Shown: positions 51,946-61,895, counted from the first letter of the stretch. The stretch: DNA of 64,000 nucleotides from Methylobacterium sp. J-048 (GCF_022829515.1 NZ_JAKSYL010000131.1:16947-80946), one strand, 5' to 3'. Program-made: numbers and translations. The notes: a model not told the origin generated them from the sequence alone.

Positions 51946-53943
51946 TCACGCCGCCTGGATATCCCGCAGGAAGCCGTCGACCTCCTGCTTGACCTTCAGG
52001 GATTGGGCGGCCAGCTCGGCCGCGGCGTTCAGCACCTGGGTGGCGGCGCTGCCGGTCTCCCCGGAGGAGGCCAGCACCCGGGCGACGTTCGACGAGACGT
52101 CCTGCGTGCCCCTTGCCGCCTCGCCGGCATTGCGCGAGATCTCGCTGGTGGCCGCGGTCTGCTCCACCACCGTCGAGGCGATCGCACCGCTGATCTCGTT
52201 GACCGTCGCGATCGTGCGGGCGATCTGCTCGATCGCCTCGGCAGCTTGGCCGGTGGCCGCCTGGATCGCCGCGATCTGGCCGCCGATCTCCTCCGTGGCC
52301 TTCGCCGTCTGGCCGGCCAGCTCCTTCACCTCGGACGCCACCACGGCAAAGCCCCGTCCCGCGTCGCCGGCCCGGGCCGCCTCGATGGTCGCGTTCAGCG
52401 CCAGCAGGTTGGTCTGCGAGGCGATGCCGGAGATCGTCGTCACCGCGGCGCCGATCTGATCGGCGGCCAGCCGCAGGCTGGCCATGGCGGCGTTGGTCGC
52501 CTCGGCCTCGTGGGCGGCGGTGCCGGCGACCTCGCTGGACCGGATCACCTGGCGCTCGATCTCCTGCAGCGACGAGACCATCTCCTCGGCCGCCGCCGCC
52601 ACGGTCTGGACGTTGGCCGAGGTCTGCTCGGCGGCGGCGCTGGAGGCCACCGCCTGGCTGTTGGTGTTGTCGGCGACCTGGGTCATCGAGCGCGCCGTCG
52701 CATCGAGCTCGGTGGCGGCCCCGGTGACGACCTGCAGCGAGGCGGACACGTTCTGCTCGAAGGCCTTGACCAGCTGGTCGACCCGCTCGACCCGGCTCAG
52801 GCGGGCGGCCTGCTCGGCGACCTGGGCGGCCTCGAGCTCGGTGCGCGCGATGGCGTTCTGGCGAAAAACGTCCACCGCCTTGGCCATGGCGCCGATCTCG
52901 TCGGTGGCATCCTGGGAGGGCACGACGACCCGGGTGTCGCCCTCCGCCAGGCGCTTCATGGCGTCGGTCATGCCGGTGATCGGCCCGATGATGCTGCGGG
53001 CGATCACGAAGGCCAGCAGCCCGCCGAGGATGACGGCCAGGCCGACCAGGCCGATCTGCACCCGCTGGGCGCTCGCCACCGTGGCCGCCGTCGCCTCGGC
53101 GATCGCGTCGACCGCGACCTTGATCTTGTCCCGCGCCGTCGCACCCACCTGCTCGATCGCCTCCGTGTGCGGCTTGATGCCGGTCTCGAACGCCGTCTTC
53201 GCGGTCGCCATCGCCCGGATGGTCACGTCGAAATTGCCGGCATAGGCATCGAGCGCCTCGGTGACGGCCCGGGCCTGCTGCGCGAAGGCGGCCCCGCCCT
53301 CACTTCCTTTGAACGCCTCAAGGGCGGCCTTGGCCTTCTCGACAGCGGTGGCGAAGGTGGCAGGCCCCTTCGGGTCGAGGGTGGCCAGGAAGCGCCAGTT
53401 GGCGACGCGGACCAGCAGGATGGCGCCCTCGGCGGTCTGGGCGGCGGCGAGGGTCCCCCCCCCGGCATGCACGCGCACCTCCGCCACCAAAAGGTTCGTC
53501 GCGCGGGTCAGCGTGTCGCCGCCGGTGAACAGGCCGTCCTTGGCTGCGCTCAGGCTGGTGCCCGCCGCCGCGAGGCGATCCAGTTCCGGCTTCAGGGCCC
53601 GGGCGTGATCGCGCGCCTCCGCGTAGAGCCGGCGCCCCTCGTCCGAGAGCGCCAAGGTGACCAAGGCTTCGGTCGTCTGCTCGATCGCCTGCCGGGTCCG
53701 TTCCAGAGCGGTGATCTGCTCCGGCTTCGGTGCGAGCCGGCTCTGTTCGGCCTCGCCGGTCAGGTTCGCCGCGAGGCTGTTGAGCGTGAAGACGGACCGG
53801 GCGATCGTCTCGAGCCGGCCCCGCGCCGCGTATTGTTCGTTGATGACGGTCTGCTGATAGAACGAATAGATGCCGATGACGGCCGCGATCAATACCAAAA
53901 AGCTGAAACCGGCGTACAGCCGAAGGCGGATTCCCAAATTCAT
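51946..53943 (-). CDS. Methyl-accepting chemotaxis protein between two metal efflux clusters
   Basis: 665 residues. TM1 ([20 protein letters not shown]), a helical periplasmic domain of about 280 residues (four-helix-bundle like), TM2 ([20 protein letters not shown]), HAMP ([20 protein letters not shown]), then a signalling domain with [20 protein letters not shown] at the tip and a repetitive coiled coil. The periplasmic part has no recognised metal motif. It lies between CusBA-like and CzcBA-like clusters and downstream of the latter on the same strand, so sensing a metal or a metal-caused stress is possible, but only from position. Confidence 0.87.
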   Translation of the reverse strand: MNLGIRLRLYAGFSFLVLIAAVIGIYSFYQQTVINEQYAARGRLETIARSVFTLNSLAANLTGEAEQSRLAPKPEQITALERTRQAIEQTTEALVTLALSDEGRRLYAEARDHARALKPELDRLAAAGTSLSAAKDGLFTGGDTLTRATNLLVAEVRVHAGGGTLAAAQTAEGAILLVRVANWRFLATLDPKGPATFATAVEKAKAALEAFKGSEGGAAFAQQARAVTEALDAYAGNFDVTIRAMATAKTAFETGIKPHTEAIEQVGATARDKIKVAVDAIAEATAATVASAQRVQIGLVGLAVILGGLLAFVIARSIIGPITGMTDAMKRLAEGDTRVVVPSQDATDEIGAMAKAVDVFRQNAIARTELEAAQVAEQAARLSRVERVDQLVKAFEQNVSASLQVVTGAATELDATARSMTQVADNTNSQAVASSAAAEQTSANVQTVAAAAEEMVSSLQEIERQVIRSSEVAGTAAHEAEATNAAMASLRLAADQIGAAVTTISGIASQTNLLALNATIEAARAGDAGRGFAVVASEVKELAGQTAKATEEIGGQIAAIQAATGQAAEAIEQIARTIATVNEISGAIASTVVEQTAATSEISRNAGEAARGTQDVSSNVARVLASSGETGSAATQVLNAAAELAAQSLKVKQEVDGFLRDIQAA

Positions 53944-54297
53944 CGCGATGTCATCCTATGAAGAATTTAAATTATCTTCGCATACCAAAGGTAAATCTTT
54001 CCTGGCGCGTCATGATGATGTCAAGCTTTGCGAAATCGCTACAATGCGACGCATCTAGGTATCTGCATGAAATGTTGTTGCCAAAATTTTTCGATAAATG
54101 CTTCGATCCTTTTTGGCGCGTATCGTTCGAGACGAACATAAAACAAAAAAATTCACGCACTGGTCATGCCGGCGCCGATTGCCTTCGGCGCCGAACGCGA
54201 CGCGATCCTCGCGCCCGCCTCCGCGCATCCGTTTCCGGCGGCCCGGGACGGACCCGCGCCGGACCAGCCGAAGCCCGATTCGCAGGGGCCGGTCCGA
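53944..54297. other. AT-rich intergenic region upstream of the chemoreceptor
   Basis: 354 bp. About 53950-54170 is unusually AT-rich for this genome (CAAAATTTTTCGATAAATGC, ACATAAAACAAAAAAATTCA). It probably contains the chemoreceptor promoter and the 3' untranslated end of the czcA gene. A TCATGATGATGTCAAG run near 54009 is a simple feature. No gene is supported. Confidence 0.5.
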
Positions 54298-57200
54298 TCA
54301 GGCCCCATCCTGCGCCGGGGCCGCGCCGCGATGCACCCTCCCGAAGCGGGCGTAGAGGGCCGGCAGGACCACCAGGGTCAGCAGGGTCGCGCTGATCAGG
54401 CCGCCGATCACCACGGTGGCGAGCGGCCTCTGCACCTCCGCGCCGGTGCCGGTGGCCAGCGCCATCGGGACGAAGCCGAGCGAGGCGACGAGCGCGGTCA
54501 TGGCGACGGGCCGCAGCCGGGTCAGGGCCCCCTCCAGGATCGCCGCCCGCAGCGGCCGGCCCTCGGCGACGAGCTGCTTGATGAAGCTCAGCATCACCAG
54601 GCCGTTCAGCACCGCGACGCCCGAGAGCGCGATGAACCCGACCGCGGCCGGCACCGAGAGCGGCATGCCCCGCAGCCACAGCGCCGCGATGCCGCCGGTG
54701 AGCGCCAGCGGCACGGCGCTGAAGACGAGGAGCGCGTCGCGGGCGCTGCCGAGCGCCGAGGTCAGCAGCAGGACAATCAGCCCGAAGCAGACCGGCACCA
54801 CCAGGGTCAGCCGCCGCCGGGCCGAGGCGAGGTTCTCGAACTGGCCGCCCCAGGTCACGGAGGAGCCGGCCGGCAGCGCGACCTGCTCGGCGACCTTGCC
54901 CTGCGCCTCCGCCACCAGCGAGCCGATGTCCCGGCCGCGGACATTGGCGGTGACGACCACGCGCCGCCGGCCGTTCTCCCGCGAGATCTGGTTCGGCCCC
55001 TCGGTCACCGAGAAGCTGGCGACCTGGCGCAGCAGCACGGACGCGACCTTGCCGTTCGGCCCCGGGGGCAGGGGGACGGGGAGGTTCTCCAGGGCCTCGC
55101 GGTCCTCCCGGACGGCGTCGGTCAGGCGCACCACGATCGGGAAGCGCCGGTCGCCCTCGAACACGAAGCCGGCGTCCCGCCCGCCGATGGCGGCGCCGAT
55201 CACCTCCTGGATCGCCCCGGTGCTCAGGCCGAGCCGCGCCGCCTCGGTCCGGTCGATTGCGATCTCGAAGACCGGCAGGCCGGCGATCTGCTCGACCTTG
55301 ACGTCGTCGGCCCCGTCGATGCCGCGCAGGATCCCGGCGATCTGGTTGGCGGTCTTCAGCATCGGCTCGAAGGCGTCGCCGAACACCTTGACGGCGAGGT
55401 CGCCCCGGGTCCCGGCGAGCAGCTCGTTGAAGCGCAGCTGGATCGGCTGGGAGAACTCGTAGACGTTGCCGGCGAGCGCGCCCAAAGCCGCCTCGATCTG
55501 CACCTGGAGCGCCGCCTTGGTCAGCGTGGGATCGGGCCACGCCGCCTGCGGCTTCAGGATCACGAACGTGTCCGAGGCGTTCGGCGGCATCGGGTCGGAG
55601 GCGATCTCGGCGGTGCCGGTCTTCGAGAACACGGTGGCCACCTGCGGGAAGCGCGCGACCGCCTGCTCGACCTTGAGCTGCATCGCCTGCGACTGGGTCA
55701 GGGAGGTCGAAGGGATCCGGCTGGCGTTGAGCGCGATGCTCTTCTCGTCCAGCAGCGGGATGAACTCGGTCCCGAGCCGGGCCGCCAGCAGGCCGGCGCC
55801 CACGAGCAGAAGCAGGGCCGCCCCCAGGAACGGCGCCGGCGTCCGGATCGCCGCGGTCAGCAGCGGCCGGTAGGCGGCCTTGACGCCCCGGATCAGCGGG
55901 TTGTCGGCCTCGCCGACCCGGCCGGTGATCACGATGGCGATCAGCGCCGGCACGAAGGTCAGCGACAGGACGAACGCGCAGGCCAGCGCGAGGATCACGG
56001 TCAGCGCCATCGGCTCGAACATCTTGCCCTCGACCCCCGTGAAGGTCAGGAGCGGCGCGTAGACCAGGATGATGATCGCCTGCCCGTAGAGCGACGGGCG
56101 GATCATCTCCTCGGCCGAGGCCCGGACCGTCTCCAGGCGCTCCGCCAAGTCGAGCCGGCGCCCCAGCGCGTGCTGGCGCTCGGCGAGGTGGCGGAGCGCG
56201 TTCTCGGTGACGATCACCGCCCCGTCGACGATCAGGCCGAAATCCAGGGCGCCGAGGCTCATCAGGTTGGCCGAGATTTTTCCCTCGACCATGCCGGTCA
56301 CGGTCATCAGCATGGCGACCGGGATCATCAGGGCCGTGATCAGGGCGGCCCGGATGTTGCCCAGCAGCAGGAACAGGATCGCGATCACCAGGGCCGCACC
56401 CTCGGCGAGGTTTTGCGCGACCGTGCGGATCGTGGCCTCGACCAGCACGGTCCGGTCGAGCACCGTCTGCACCGCGATGCCGGGGGGCAGGGTGCGGCGG
56501 ATCTGGTCCAGGCGCGCGGCGACCGCGGCCGCCACCGTGCGGCTGTTCTCGCCGATCCGCATCAGGGCGGTGCCGATCACCGCCTCCCGGCCGTCCGCGC
56601 TGCCCGAGCCGGTGCGCAATTCGCGCCCGAAGCGCAGGGTCGCCACGTCCCGGACCCGCACCGGCACGCCGCCGCGGGTGGCGACCACCACGTCGCCGAT
56701 CGCCTCCAGGCTCTCCAGCCGGCCGGCGGCGCGCACGATGGTGCCCTCGCCGTTATCCTCCAGGTAGCGGGCGCCCTGGTTGGCGTTGTTGGCCTGGAGC
56801 GCCCGGGCGACGTCCGCGAAGGACAGGTCGAGGGCGGTCAGCTTCGTCGGGTCGGGCTGGACGTGGTACTGCTTCTCGTAGCCGCCGATGCCGTCGACCC
56901 CGGCTACCCCGGGCACGGTCCGGATCTGGGGCCGGATGATCCAGTCCTGGACGGTGCGCAGGTAGGCGGTCTGCTCCAGCTCGGTGGCGAGACTCTGGCC
57001 CTCCGGGGTGCGGTAGCTGCCGTCCGGCTGCCAGCCCGGGCTGCCGGCGGGCACGACCGTGCGCGCCCCGGGCGTCGCGTACTGGACCGACCACATGGAG
57101 ATCTCGCCCAAGCCGGTCGAGATCGGCCCCATATGCGGCTCGGCCCCGGGGGGCAGGTCGCCCTTCACCTGGGACAGGCGCTCGGCGACCTGCTGGCGGG

Positions 57201-57516
57201 CGAAGTAGATGTCGAGCCGCTCGTCGAAGACCGCGGTGACCTGCGAGAAGCCGTTGCGCGAGAGCGAGCGGGTGTAGTCGAGCCCCTTGATGCCGGCCAG
57301 CGCGGTCTCGACCGGGTAGGTCACCTGGCGCTCGATATCGACCGGCGACAGGGCCGGCGCCAGGGTGTTGATCTGCACCTGGTTGTTGGTGATGTCGGGC
57401 ACCGCGTCGATCGGCAGCCGGGTCAGCGCCGTGGCACCGAAGCCCGCCGCCAGCAGCACGAGGAGCAGGACCAGCCAGCGCTGGCGGATCGAAAGGTCGA
57501 GGATGCGGCTCAGCAT
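54298..57516 (-). CDS. czcA: CzcA-like heavy-metal RND efflux pump
   Basis: 1072 residues with RND topology. The TM4 motif LGALDFGLIVDGAVIVTENA is that of the divalent-cation (Co/Zn/Cd, Ni) group. DIERQVTYPVETALAGIKGL, VRDVATLRFGRELRTGSG, MARLLTFVPALIA-like TM regions and GTGAEVQRPLATVVIGGLIS are also as in CzcA. The pump lies 10 bp downstream of the adaptor gene. It differs from the other pump in the window in the TM4 motif, so the two probably handle different metals. No outer membrane factor is encoded here. Confidence 0.88.
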   Translation of the reverse strand: MLSRILDLSIRQRWLVLLLVLLAAGFGATALTRLPIDAVPDITNNQVQINTLAPALSPVDIERQVTYPVETALAGIKGLDYTRSLSRNGFSQVTAVFDERLDIYFARQQVAERLSQVKGDLPPGAEPHMGPISTGLGEISMWSVQYATPGARTVVPAGSPGWQPDGSYRTPEGQSLATELEQTAYLRTVQDWIIRPQIRTVPGVAGVDGIGGYEKQYHVQPDPTKLTALDLSFADVARALQANNANQGARYLEDNGEGTIVRAAGRLESLEAIGDVVVATRGGVPVRVRDVATLRFGRELRTGSGSADGREAVIGTALMRIGENSRTVAAAVAARLDQIRRTLPPGIAVQTVLDRTVLVEATIRTVAQNLAEGAALVIAILFLLLGNIRAALITALMIPVAMLMTVTGMVEGKISANLMSLGALDFGLIVDGAVIVTENALRHLAERQHALGRRLDLAERLETVRASAEEMIRPSLYGQAIIILVYAPLLTFTGVEGKMFEPMALTVILALACAFVLSLTFVPALIAIVITGRVGEADNPLIRGVKAAYRPLLTAAIRTPAPFLGAALLLLVGAGLLAARLGTEFIPLLDEKSIALNASRIPSTSLTQSQAMQLKVEQAVARFPQVATVFSKTGTAEIASDPMPPNASDTFVILKPQAAWPDPTLTKAALQVQIEAALGALAGNVYEFSQPIQLRFNELLAGTRGDLAVKVFGDAFEPMLKTANQIAGILRGIDGADDVKVEQIAGLPVFEIAIDRTEAARLGLSTGAIQEVIGAAIGGRDAGFVFEGDRRFPIVVRLTDAVREDREALENLPVPLPPGPNGKVASVLLRQVASFSVTEGPNQISRENGRRRVVVTANVRGRDIGSLVAEAQGKVAEQVALPAGSSVTWGGQFENLASARRRLTLVVPVCFGLIVLLLTSALGSARDALLVFSAVPLALTGGIAALWLRGMPLSVPAAVGFIALSGVAVLNGLVMLSFIKQLVAEGRPLRAAILEGALTRLRPVAMTALVASLGFVPMALATGTGAEVQRPLATVVIGGLISATLLTLVVLPALYARFGRVHRGAAPAQDGA

Positions 57517-57526
57517 GTCCGGCGCC

Positions 57527-58795
57527 TCAATCGTCGTGGCCGGCTTCGGCCTTGCCGAGCTCGGCCTTCAGCAGGAAGGTCTGGCCGACCGCGATGGCCT
57601 CGCCCGGCGCGAGCCCGGCGGTGACCGCGTAGGCCTCGTCGTCGGAGCGCCCGAGCTCGACCGGGCGCATGGCGAAGCCCTCCGGGGTCCGGACGAACAC
57701 CACCCGCGCGCCGGCCACGGTCTGGAGCGCCGCCTTGGGCACCCGGACCGGCACGTCGTCCCGGGCGATCTCGATCTCCGCGGTGACGAAGGTCCCGGGC
57801 CGCCAGGCCTGGTCGGCATTGGGCAGGGCGACCACGACCCGGGCCGAGCGGGTCTCCGGGTTGAGGAACGGGCTCACGAAGATCACCCGCCCCTCCGCGC
57901 GGCTTTCGCCGCCCTCCCGGGTCGGGGTGACGGTGACCCGGGCGCCCTCCTGGACCTGGGCGAGGTCGAGGGTCGGGACCGACAGCTCGATCCAGACCGT
58001 GGAGAGGTCGGCCACCAGGTAGATCTCGGCCGGGTCGCCCTCCTTGCCGACCGCCGAGCCGACATCGACCCGCCGCTCGACTACGCGGCCGGACAGCGGC
58101 GCGCGCAGCTCGTAGCGGCGCAGGGTCGAGTGGGTCGGGGTCGCCTCGTCGCGGGTCTGCGCGGCCGCGACCGCGGCGGCGTCGAGCCCCAGCGCCGACA
58201 GCTTCTGGCGGGCGAGATCGGCCCGCAGCCGGGTCTCCAGGAACGCCGCCCGGGCGCTCTGGAACGCCGATTCCGAGGCCGAGCGCGAGGCCAGCAGCTT
58301 CTGCTGGCGCTCGAAGTTGATGGTCTGGAGTTCGACCTGGACCTGGGCGGTGAGGTACTCGCTCTTGGCGTCGGCGACCTCCCGGCTGTCGAGCACGGCC
58401 ACGACCTCGTCCTTCCGGACGGAATCGCCCAGGCGCTTGCGCATCTCCGCGACGGTGCCGACCACCCGGGCGGGGACCCGGGCGATCCGGTCGGTGTCGG
58501 GGGTGATGGTGCCGGGCACGAGCAGGTGGCGCGCCAGGATCCCGCCGGTCACCGGCGCGACCGTGATGTCCTGGGCCGCCGCCTGCTCGGGGCTCATCCG
58601 GATCACGCCGGCCTCGGCATGACGATCCTCGTGCCCAAGATCCTTATGCCCGGCCGGTTCGGGATCCGGTTTGCCGGCGGATCGGGTCAGGCCGATCGCC
58701 GCGAGGCTGTCCCGGACGAATCCGGACACGCCGGGAACGGCAGCGCCGATGACGATGCCGGCGGCCAGGAGGACCGCGGTAATAAAAATGCGCAT
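57527..58795 (-). CDS. czcB: CzcB-like RND efflux periplasmic adaptor
   Basis: 422 residues. N-terminal membrane anchor, a short His-containing segment (GHKDLGHEDRHAEAG) that could bind metal, then the adaptor core: ILARHLLVPGTITPDTDRIA, ARVVGTVAEMRKRLGDSVRK, long helical hairpin, YELRAPLSGRVVERRVDVGS, WIELSVPTLDLAQVQEGARV and a C-terminal domain ending AGHDD. It connects the pump to an outer membrane channel. It lies between the small Cys/His-rich protein gene (138 bp upstream) and the pump gene (10 bp downstream), all on one strand. Confidence 0.88.
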   Translation of the reverse strand: MRIFITAVLLAAGIVIGAAVPGVSGFVRDSLAAIGLTRSAGKPDPEPAGHKDLGHEDRHAEAGVIRMSPEQAAAQDITVAPVTGGILARHLLVPGTITPDTDRIARVPARVVGTVAEMRKRLGDSVRKDEVVAVLDSREVADAKSEYLTAQVQVELQTINFERQQKLLASRSASESAFQSARAAFLETRLRADLARQKLSALGLDAAAVAAAQTRDEATPTHSTLRRYELRAPLSGRVVERRVDVGSAVGKEGDPAEIYLVADLSTVWIELSVPTLDLAQVQEGARVTVTPTREGGESRAEGRVIFVSPFLNPETRSARVVVALPNADQAWRPGTFVTAEIEIARDDVPVRVPKAALQTVAGARVVFVRTPEGFAMRPVELGRSDDEAYAVTAGLAPGEAIAVGQTFLLKAELGKAEAGHDD

Positions 58796-58933
58796 GGGGG
58801 CCTGCTCGCGGCCGGGACCGCGGAGCGCCGTGCGGCGGCTCCGATGGTTCCCGTTCAGAGGACGCGTGAGGGCGAACCGGGCACCCGCAAGGGTTCCCGA
58901 GTAGGACGCGCACCGACGAGCGGCGGCGTCAGC

Positions 58934-59293
58934 TCACGCGCGGGGAGGCCGGGGCAGGCGGTCGGGGATGACGGAAGGGAGGGCGCGGACGATCCGGACC
59001 GCCACCGGCCGGCCGGGAATCGCCGGCGGCGGCGCAATCGCGGCCTCCAGGGGGGCGGCCTGGTGGCAGCCGCAATGGAGGTGCTCGGTCACGCCGGGAT
59101 CGACGGCGCTGCCGGCGGCCTCGATGGATGGCCCGACGCTGCGGTCCTGATGGCCGCCCGCATGGAACGCCAGATCCGCCGCGAGGCCGACACCCGGTCC
59201 GGCCAAGGACAAGGCCAGCACGAGCGCCAGCATGCGGACGGCGATCGCCCACAAGCCGCGCGCCGAGCGCCCATGCCGAACCCGAAATGCCAT
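58934..59293 (-). CDS. CzcI-like small metal-resistance protein
   Basis: 119 residues from an ATG at 59293. A membrane or signal segment (IAVRMLALVLALSLAGPGVG) is followed by a mature part with a metal-binding cluster: AFHAGGHQDRSVG and TEHLHCGCHQAAPLEAAI. It ends in a Pro/Arg-rich tail. The size, placement before czcB and the H-x-C-x-C-H cluster fit CzcI-like accessory proteins, though sequence similarity is too weak for a firm name. The operon would be this gene, czcB and czcA. Confidence 0.58.
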   Translation of the reverse strand: MAFRVRHGRSARGLWAIAVRMLALVLALSLAGPGVGLAADLAFHAGGHQDRSVGPSIEAAGSAVDPGVTEHLHCGCHQAAPLEAAIAPPPAIPGRPVAVRIVRALPSVIPDRLPRPPRA

Positions 59294-59417
59294 CGCGGTT
59301 CTTATGGGCGATCCGGCCCCGGGCGCACAAGGGCCACCGCCATCGGCCGGGCCGCGCTGAGGCGCGGGCTCACCCTTTCCATCGGCGAAACCGCCAGCTC
59401 CCGCCAAGCCCACCCAC

Positions 59418-59451
59418 AAAAAACCCCGCATCCCCAAAAAGGGGCGCGGGG
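59418..59451 (-). terminator. Factor-independent terminator of the 59536 gene
   Basis: Read on the minus strand, a GC-rich stem (CACCCCGCGCCCC... GGGG.. GCGGGG) with a T-rich loop is followed by TTTTTT. It lies 85 bp after the stop of the small secreted protein gene and before the CzcI-like start, so it separates the two transcripts. Confidence 0.72.
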
Positions 59452-59535
59452 TGAAGGAGGCACGGTCGTCGGAGCGCGTGGCTCCTGGATCGACCGGTCT
59501 TTCGGTCTTTATGGTTAAGGCCGGGTTACCGGGGA

Positions 59536-59715
59536 TTACTTGCCGCTGGGGGCCGCGCCGCTGCCGGTGGCGCCGTTGCCGGTGCTGTTGCTGCCGGCGG
59601 GCGAGCCGGCCGTCGAGGTGTTGCCGTTGGGCGTGCTCTGGGCGGCGGCCATCCCGGCGCTGCCGGCGACGAGCGCGAGGGCGAGAAGCGTGGACTGAAG
59701 GGTACGGCTGGTCAT
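59536..59715 (-). CDS. Small secreted Ser/Gly/Asn-rich protein
   Basis: 59 residues from an ATG at 59715. A signal peptide (LQSTLLALALVAGSAGMAAA, about residues 6-25) is followed by a low-complexity mature region (GNTSTAGSPAGSNSTGNGAT). No cysteine or known domain. Such tiny exported proteins are frequent in this genus. It has its own terminator downstream. Confidence 0.6.
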   Translation of the reverse strand: MTSRTLQSTLLALALVAGSAGMAAAQSTPNGNTSTAGSPAGSNSTGNGATGSGAAPSGK

Positions 59716-59878
59716 GAGACGCTCGAACTGAGAAGGGCCGGCCGAGGCCGACAGGACCTGAACAACGGTATCGGCGCCGAGGCTGTTCCCGGCGGCAGCC
59801 CCACCCGGGCAGCGCGGGGGTGCCGACGGGCTGGTGGAGCGGGCGGAGATCGGGCGCGGCCCGGAAGCCACGGCTCAC

Positions 59879-59919
59879 GCATCATCCCGAACGGCGGCTG
59901 CCGGCTTTCGGGGTGATGC
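59879..59919. repeat. Family-B palindrome
   Basis: GCATCATCCCGAACG and CTTTCGGGGTGATGC are the arms of a 41-bp inverted repeat. It lies between the small secreted protein gene and the hairpins that follow the outer membrane protein gene. Confidence 0.7.
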
Positions 59920-59926
59920 GCAAACG

Positions 59927-59997
59927 ACAACGCCCCGGAAGCTTCCGCTTCCGGGGCGTTGTCGAGCTTGATCGACGCCCGGCCGGAAGGCCGGGCG
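59927..59997 (-). terminator. Two strong hairpins after the outer membrane protein gene
   Basis: ACAACGCCCCGGAAGC pairs with GCTTCCGGGGCGTTGT (59927-59962, 16-bp perfect stem, 4-base loop), and CGCCCGGCC pairs with GGCCGGGCG (59976-59997). They follow the minus-strand porin-like gene stop by 12 bp and probably end its transcript and protect the mRNA. A clear T-run is lacking. Confidence 0.62.
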
Positions 59998-60008
59998 GTC
60001 TTCAAGTC

Positions 60009-60845
60009 TTAGTACGAGCCGAACTTGTAGTTCAGGCCGGCGCGGACGACGGCGAATTCGTCGTCGCGGCGACCGATCGCGCTGTAGGCGACCGGGACGT
60101 TGCTGGCGGCGTTGATCACGAACGCACCCTGGTTGCGGGTGTTGCGATCGATATTGACGTACAGGCCTTCGACCTTGACCGTCACGGCGCTCGACCGGAA
60201 GAAGTTCAGGAACGAGTCGACCGGGAGGGCGTATTCCATGCCGCCGCCGACAGCGTAGCCGGTGCGGAAGCTGTCGTTGCCGGCGAAGCCGCCGAACGAA
60301 CGGTCGGCGCTGCCCGAGCCGTAGGCGAAGCCGCCGGTGCCGTACACCAGGACCCGGTCGAAGGCGTAGCCGATGCGGCCGCGCACGGTGCCGAAGAAGT
60401 CGAGGCTCGACAGGCCGCGCGGGTCGGTCACGTAGAGGCCCTGAGCCAGCTGGCCGCCGGTGATGAGGGCGTTGTTCCGGCTGCGGCCGAAGTCGAGGTA
60501 CTGGGCGTCAGCCTCGATGCCGACGACCACGCCCGAGCCCGGGGTGAACTGATAGTTGTAGCCGACCTGGCCACCGCCCGAGAAACCTTCCTGGTTCCGC
60601 TGGCTGAAGTTGGCCGTGGCGGTGCCGGTCGTCGCGAACGCGGCCGGGATCCCGAAGCTGGAGGTGCTGTTGCTGCTGGCGTCGAACGCGTAGCCGGCGT
60701 TGATACCGAAATAGGCGCCGGTCCAGGTGAAGACGGGGATGGGGGTGAAGATCGGCGGCGGAGCGGCGCGACGCGGCAGGTCGGCGGCCGAAGCGGCGGC
60801 GGTGAGAGCGGTAAAGGCGGCCAACGAGGCCAGAAGCGTCTTCAT
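60009..60845 (-). CDS. Outer membrane beta-barrel protein (Omp25/RopB family)
   Basis: 278 residues. Signal peptide residues 1-20 (LLASLAAFTALTAAASAADL), then the family start PRRAAPPPIFTPIPVFTWTG and AYFGINAGYAFDASSNST. Alternating barrel strands follow (GFSGGGQVGYNYQFTPGSGV, GTVRGRIGYAFDRVLVYGTG, FAVVRAGLNYKFGSY). The end is aromatic-poor (SY) but close to the usual barrel signal. It forms an eight-stranded surface barrel. A paralogue starts at 63527 in the opposite direction, with nearly identical N-terminal parts. ATG at 60845 with GGGGAAAG before it. Confidence 0.87.
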   Translation of the reverse strand: MKTLLASLAAFTALTAAASAADLPRRAAPPPIFTPIPVFTWTGAYFGINAGYAFDASSNSTSSFGIPAAFATTGTATANFSQRNQEGFSGGGQVGYNYQFTPGSGVVVGIEADAQYLDFGRSRNNALITGGQLAQGLYVTDPRGLSSLDFFGTVRGRIGYAFDRVLVYGTGGFAYGSGSADRSFGGFAGNDSFRTGYAVGGGMEYALPVDSFLNFFRSSAVTVKVEGLYVNIDRNTRNQGAFVINAASNVPVAYSAIGRRDDEFAVVRAGLNYKFGSY

Positions 60846-61021
60846 GACTGGTCTTTCCCCAGCGAATGTTCCTATCGAGCGGGAAATTACCTGGTTTTCC
60901 ACACTCAAGCTGTATCGCCACGGCCACAGGTGTGGCGGAAGGCAAAGCTCGCGCGATTCGGCCTCCGGCCCGAACCATCCCGCCGCCGGCCCGTTGCCGC
61001 CTCACGGTAGCGGAGGCCCCC

Positions 61022-61264
61022 ATGACCAAGCTGTTCATCGCCCAGGTCCGCGACGCGGACGGAGACAAGCCGCTCGTGACGGTGCGGGCCGAGGCCGAGG
61101 GCGAGGCGCGCCTGTTCCTGGCGGCCGCCTACCCGGAGGCGGAGATCGCCAGCGTCACCGAGCCGGGCGACTGGACCAGCGACGCCGATACCGGCGCCCG
61201 GGCCGGCGACATCCGCGAGCATCCCGGCGCCACCTGGCAGCCGCCCTCCAGCCTGGCGGATTGA
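61022..61264 (+). CDS. Small hypothetical protein
   Basis: 80 residues from an ATG at 61022 preceded by GGAGG at good spacing. LFIAQVRDADGDKPLVTVRA, EAEGEARLFLAAAYPEAEI and SVTEPGDWTSDADTGARAGD suggest a compact alpha/beta fold. No family is recognised. The next gene follows 16 bp later on the same strand. Codon use is typical. Confidence 0.62.
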   Translation: MTKLFIAQVRDADGDKPLVTVRAEAEGEARLFLAAAYPEAEIASVTEPGDWTSDADTGARAGDIREHPGATWQPPSSLAD

Positions 61265-61280
61265 AGCCGGCTCAGCACCG

Positions 61281-61724
61281 ATGGCGCGGCAGCGACTTGA
61301 AGACAAATGGAGCGATGCGGTTCACCGGTCCTCAGCGCGGATCGCCGAGGCTGGCGTGGTGATGTCCGGCGAGTCCTCACCCCGGCTGTTCGCGGCCGCC
61401 GCCGCCCTGACCGGCGCCGCCTTCCTGATGGTCCGCTCGGAGCCGTCCTGGACGGGGGTCCTGGTCGGCCTGTCCTGCCTCGCGCTCTGGGGCCTCGGCA
61501 CCCTGGCCGCCAAGCCCGGCCGGCCCCGCACCCTGACCAAGCTTTCGCGCCCCGTGGTGCTGGAGGCGGTCGTCGTCGAGACGACCCGGGCCAAGCCGGA
61601 GCTGCTGCTGCCGGCCCCGCCGCGCCCAGTCCGTCAGGCCATCGCGGCGCGCCCGACACAACTTCCGGCGGTCCCGAGCCATCGCCAGCGGGTGGTCGAG
61701 CGGCACGTGCGCGGCCGGCGGTAG
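61281..61724 (+). CDS. Putative small membrane protein
   Basis: 147 residues from an ATG at 61281; an internal ATG at 61362 (MSGESSPRL) with GAGG upstream would give 120 residues and may be the real start. One or two hydrophobic segments (LFAAAAALTGAAFLMV, TGVLVGLSCLALWGLGTLAA) are followed by a basic C-terminal tail (ARPTQLPAVPSHRQRVVERH, VRGRR). No family is recognised. It follows the small gene at 61022 by 16 bp. Confidence 0.48.
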   Translation: MARQRLEDKWSDAVHRSSARIAEAGVVMSGESSPRLFAAAAALTGAAFLMVRSEPSWTGVLVGLSCLALWGLGTLAAKPGRPRTLTKLSRPVVLEAVVVETTRAKPELLLPAPPRPVRQAIAARPTQLPAVPSHRQRVVERHVRGRR

Positions 61725-61895
61725 CGTGCGCCAGCCCGCGCGTGGCTTTCGCGGCGAGGCCCGCCGGGGGGCGGCAGTCCTTCGCGTGAACGGTCGCCTG
61801 TCCGCGCAGGCTGTGCAGGCCGTCCGACGCGAGCTTCTGCCGCAGCGCCGATGCCGGACGGTCCGCGTTGCCCGCAGCCCAACGAGGAGACCGGC

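Noticed and set aside
49230..51992. 920-codon frame in another phase of the cusA gene
   Set aside because: It is the shadow of a 1051-residue pump with full family motifs.
54166..57624. A very long open frame on the plus strand opposite czcA and czcB
   Set aside because: It mirrors the third-position GC of the true genes, has a low-complexity Arg/Gly/Gln/His composition and no family motifs.
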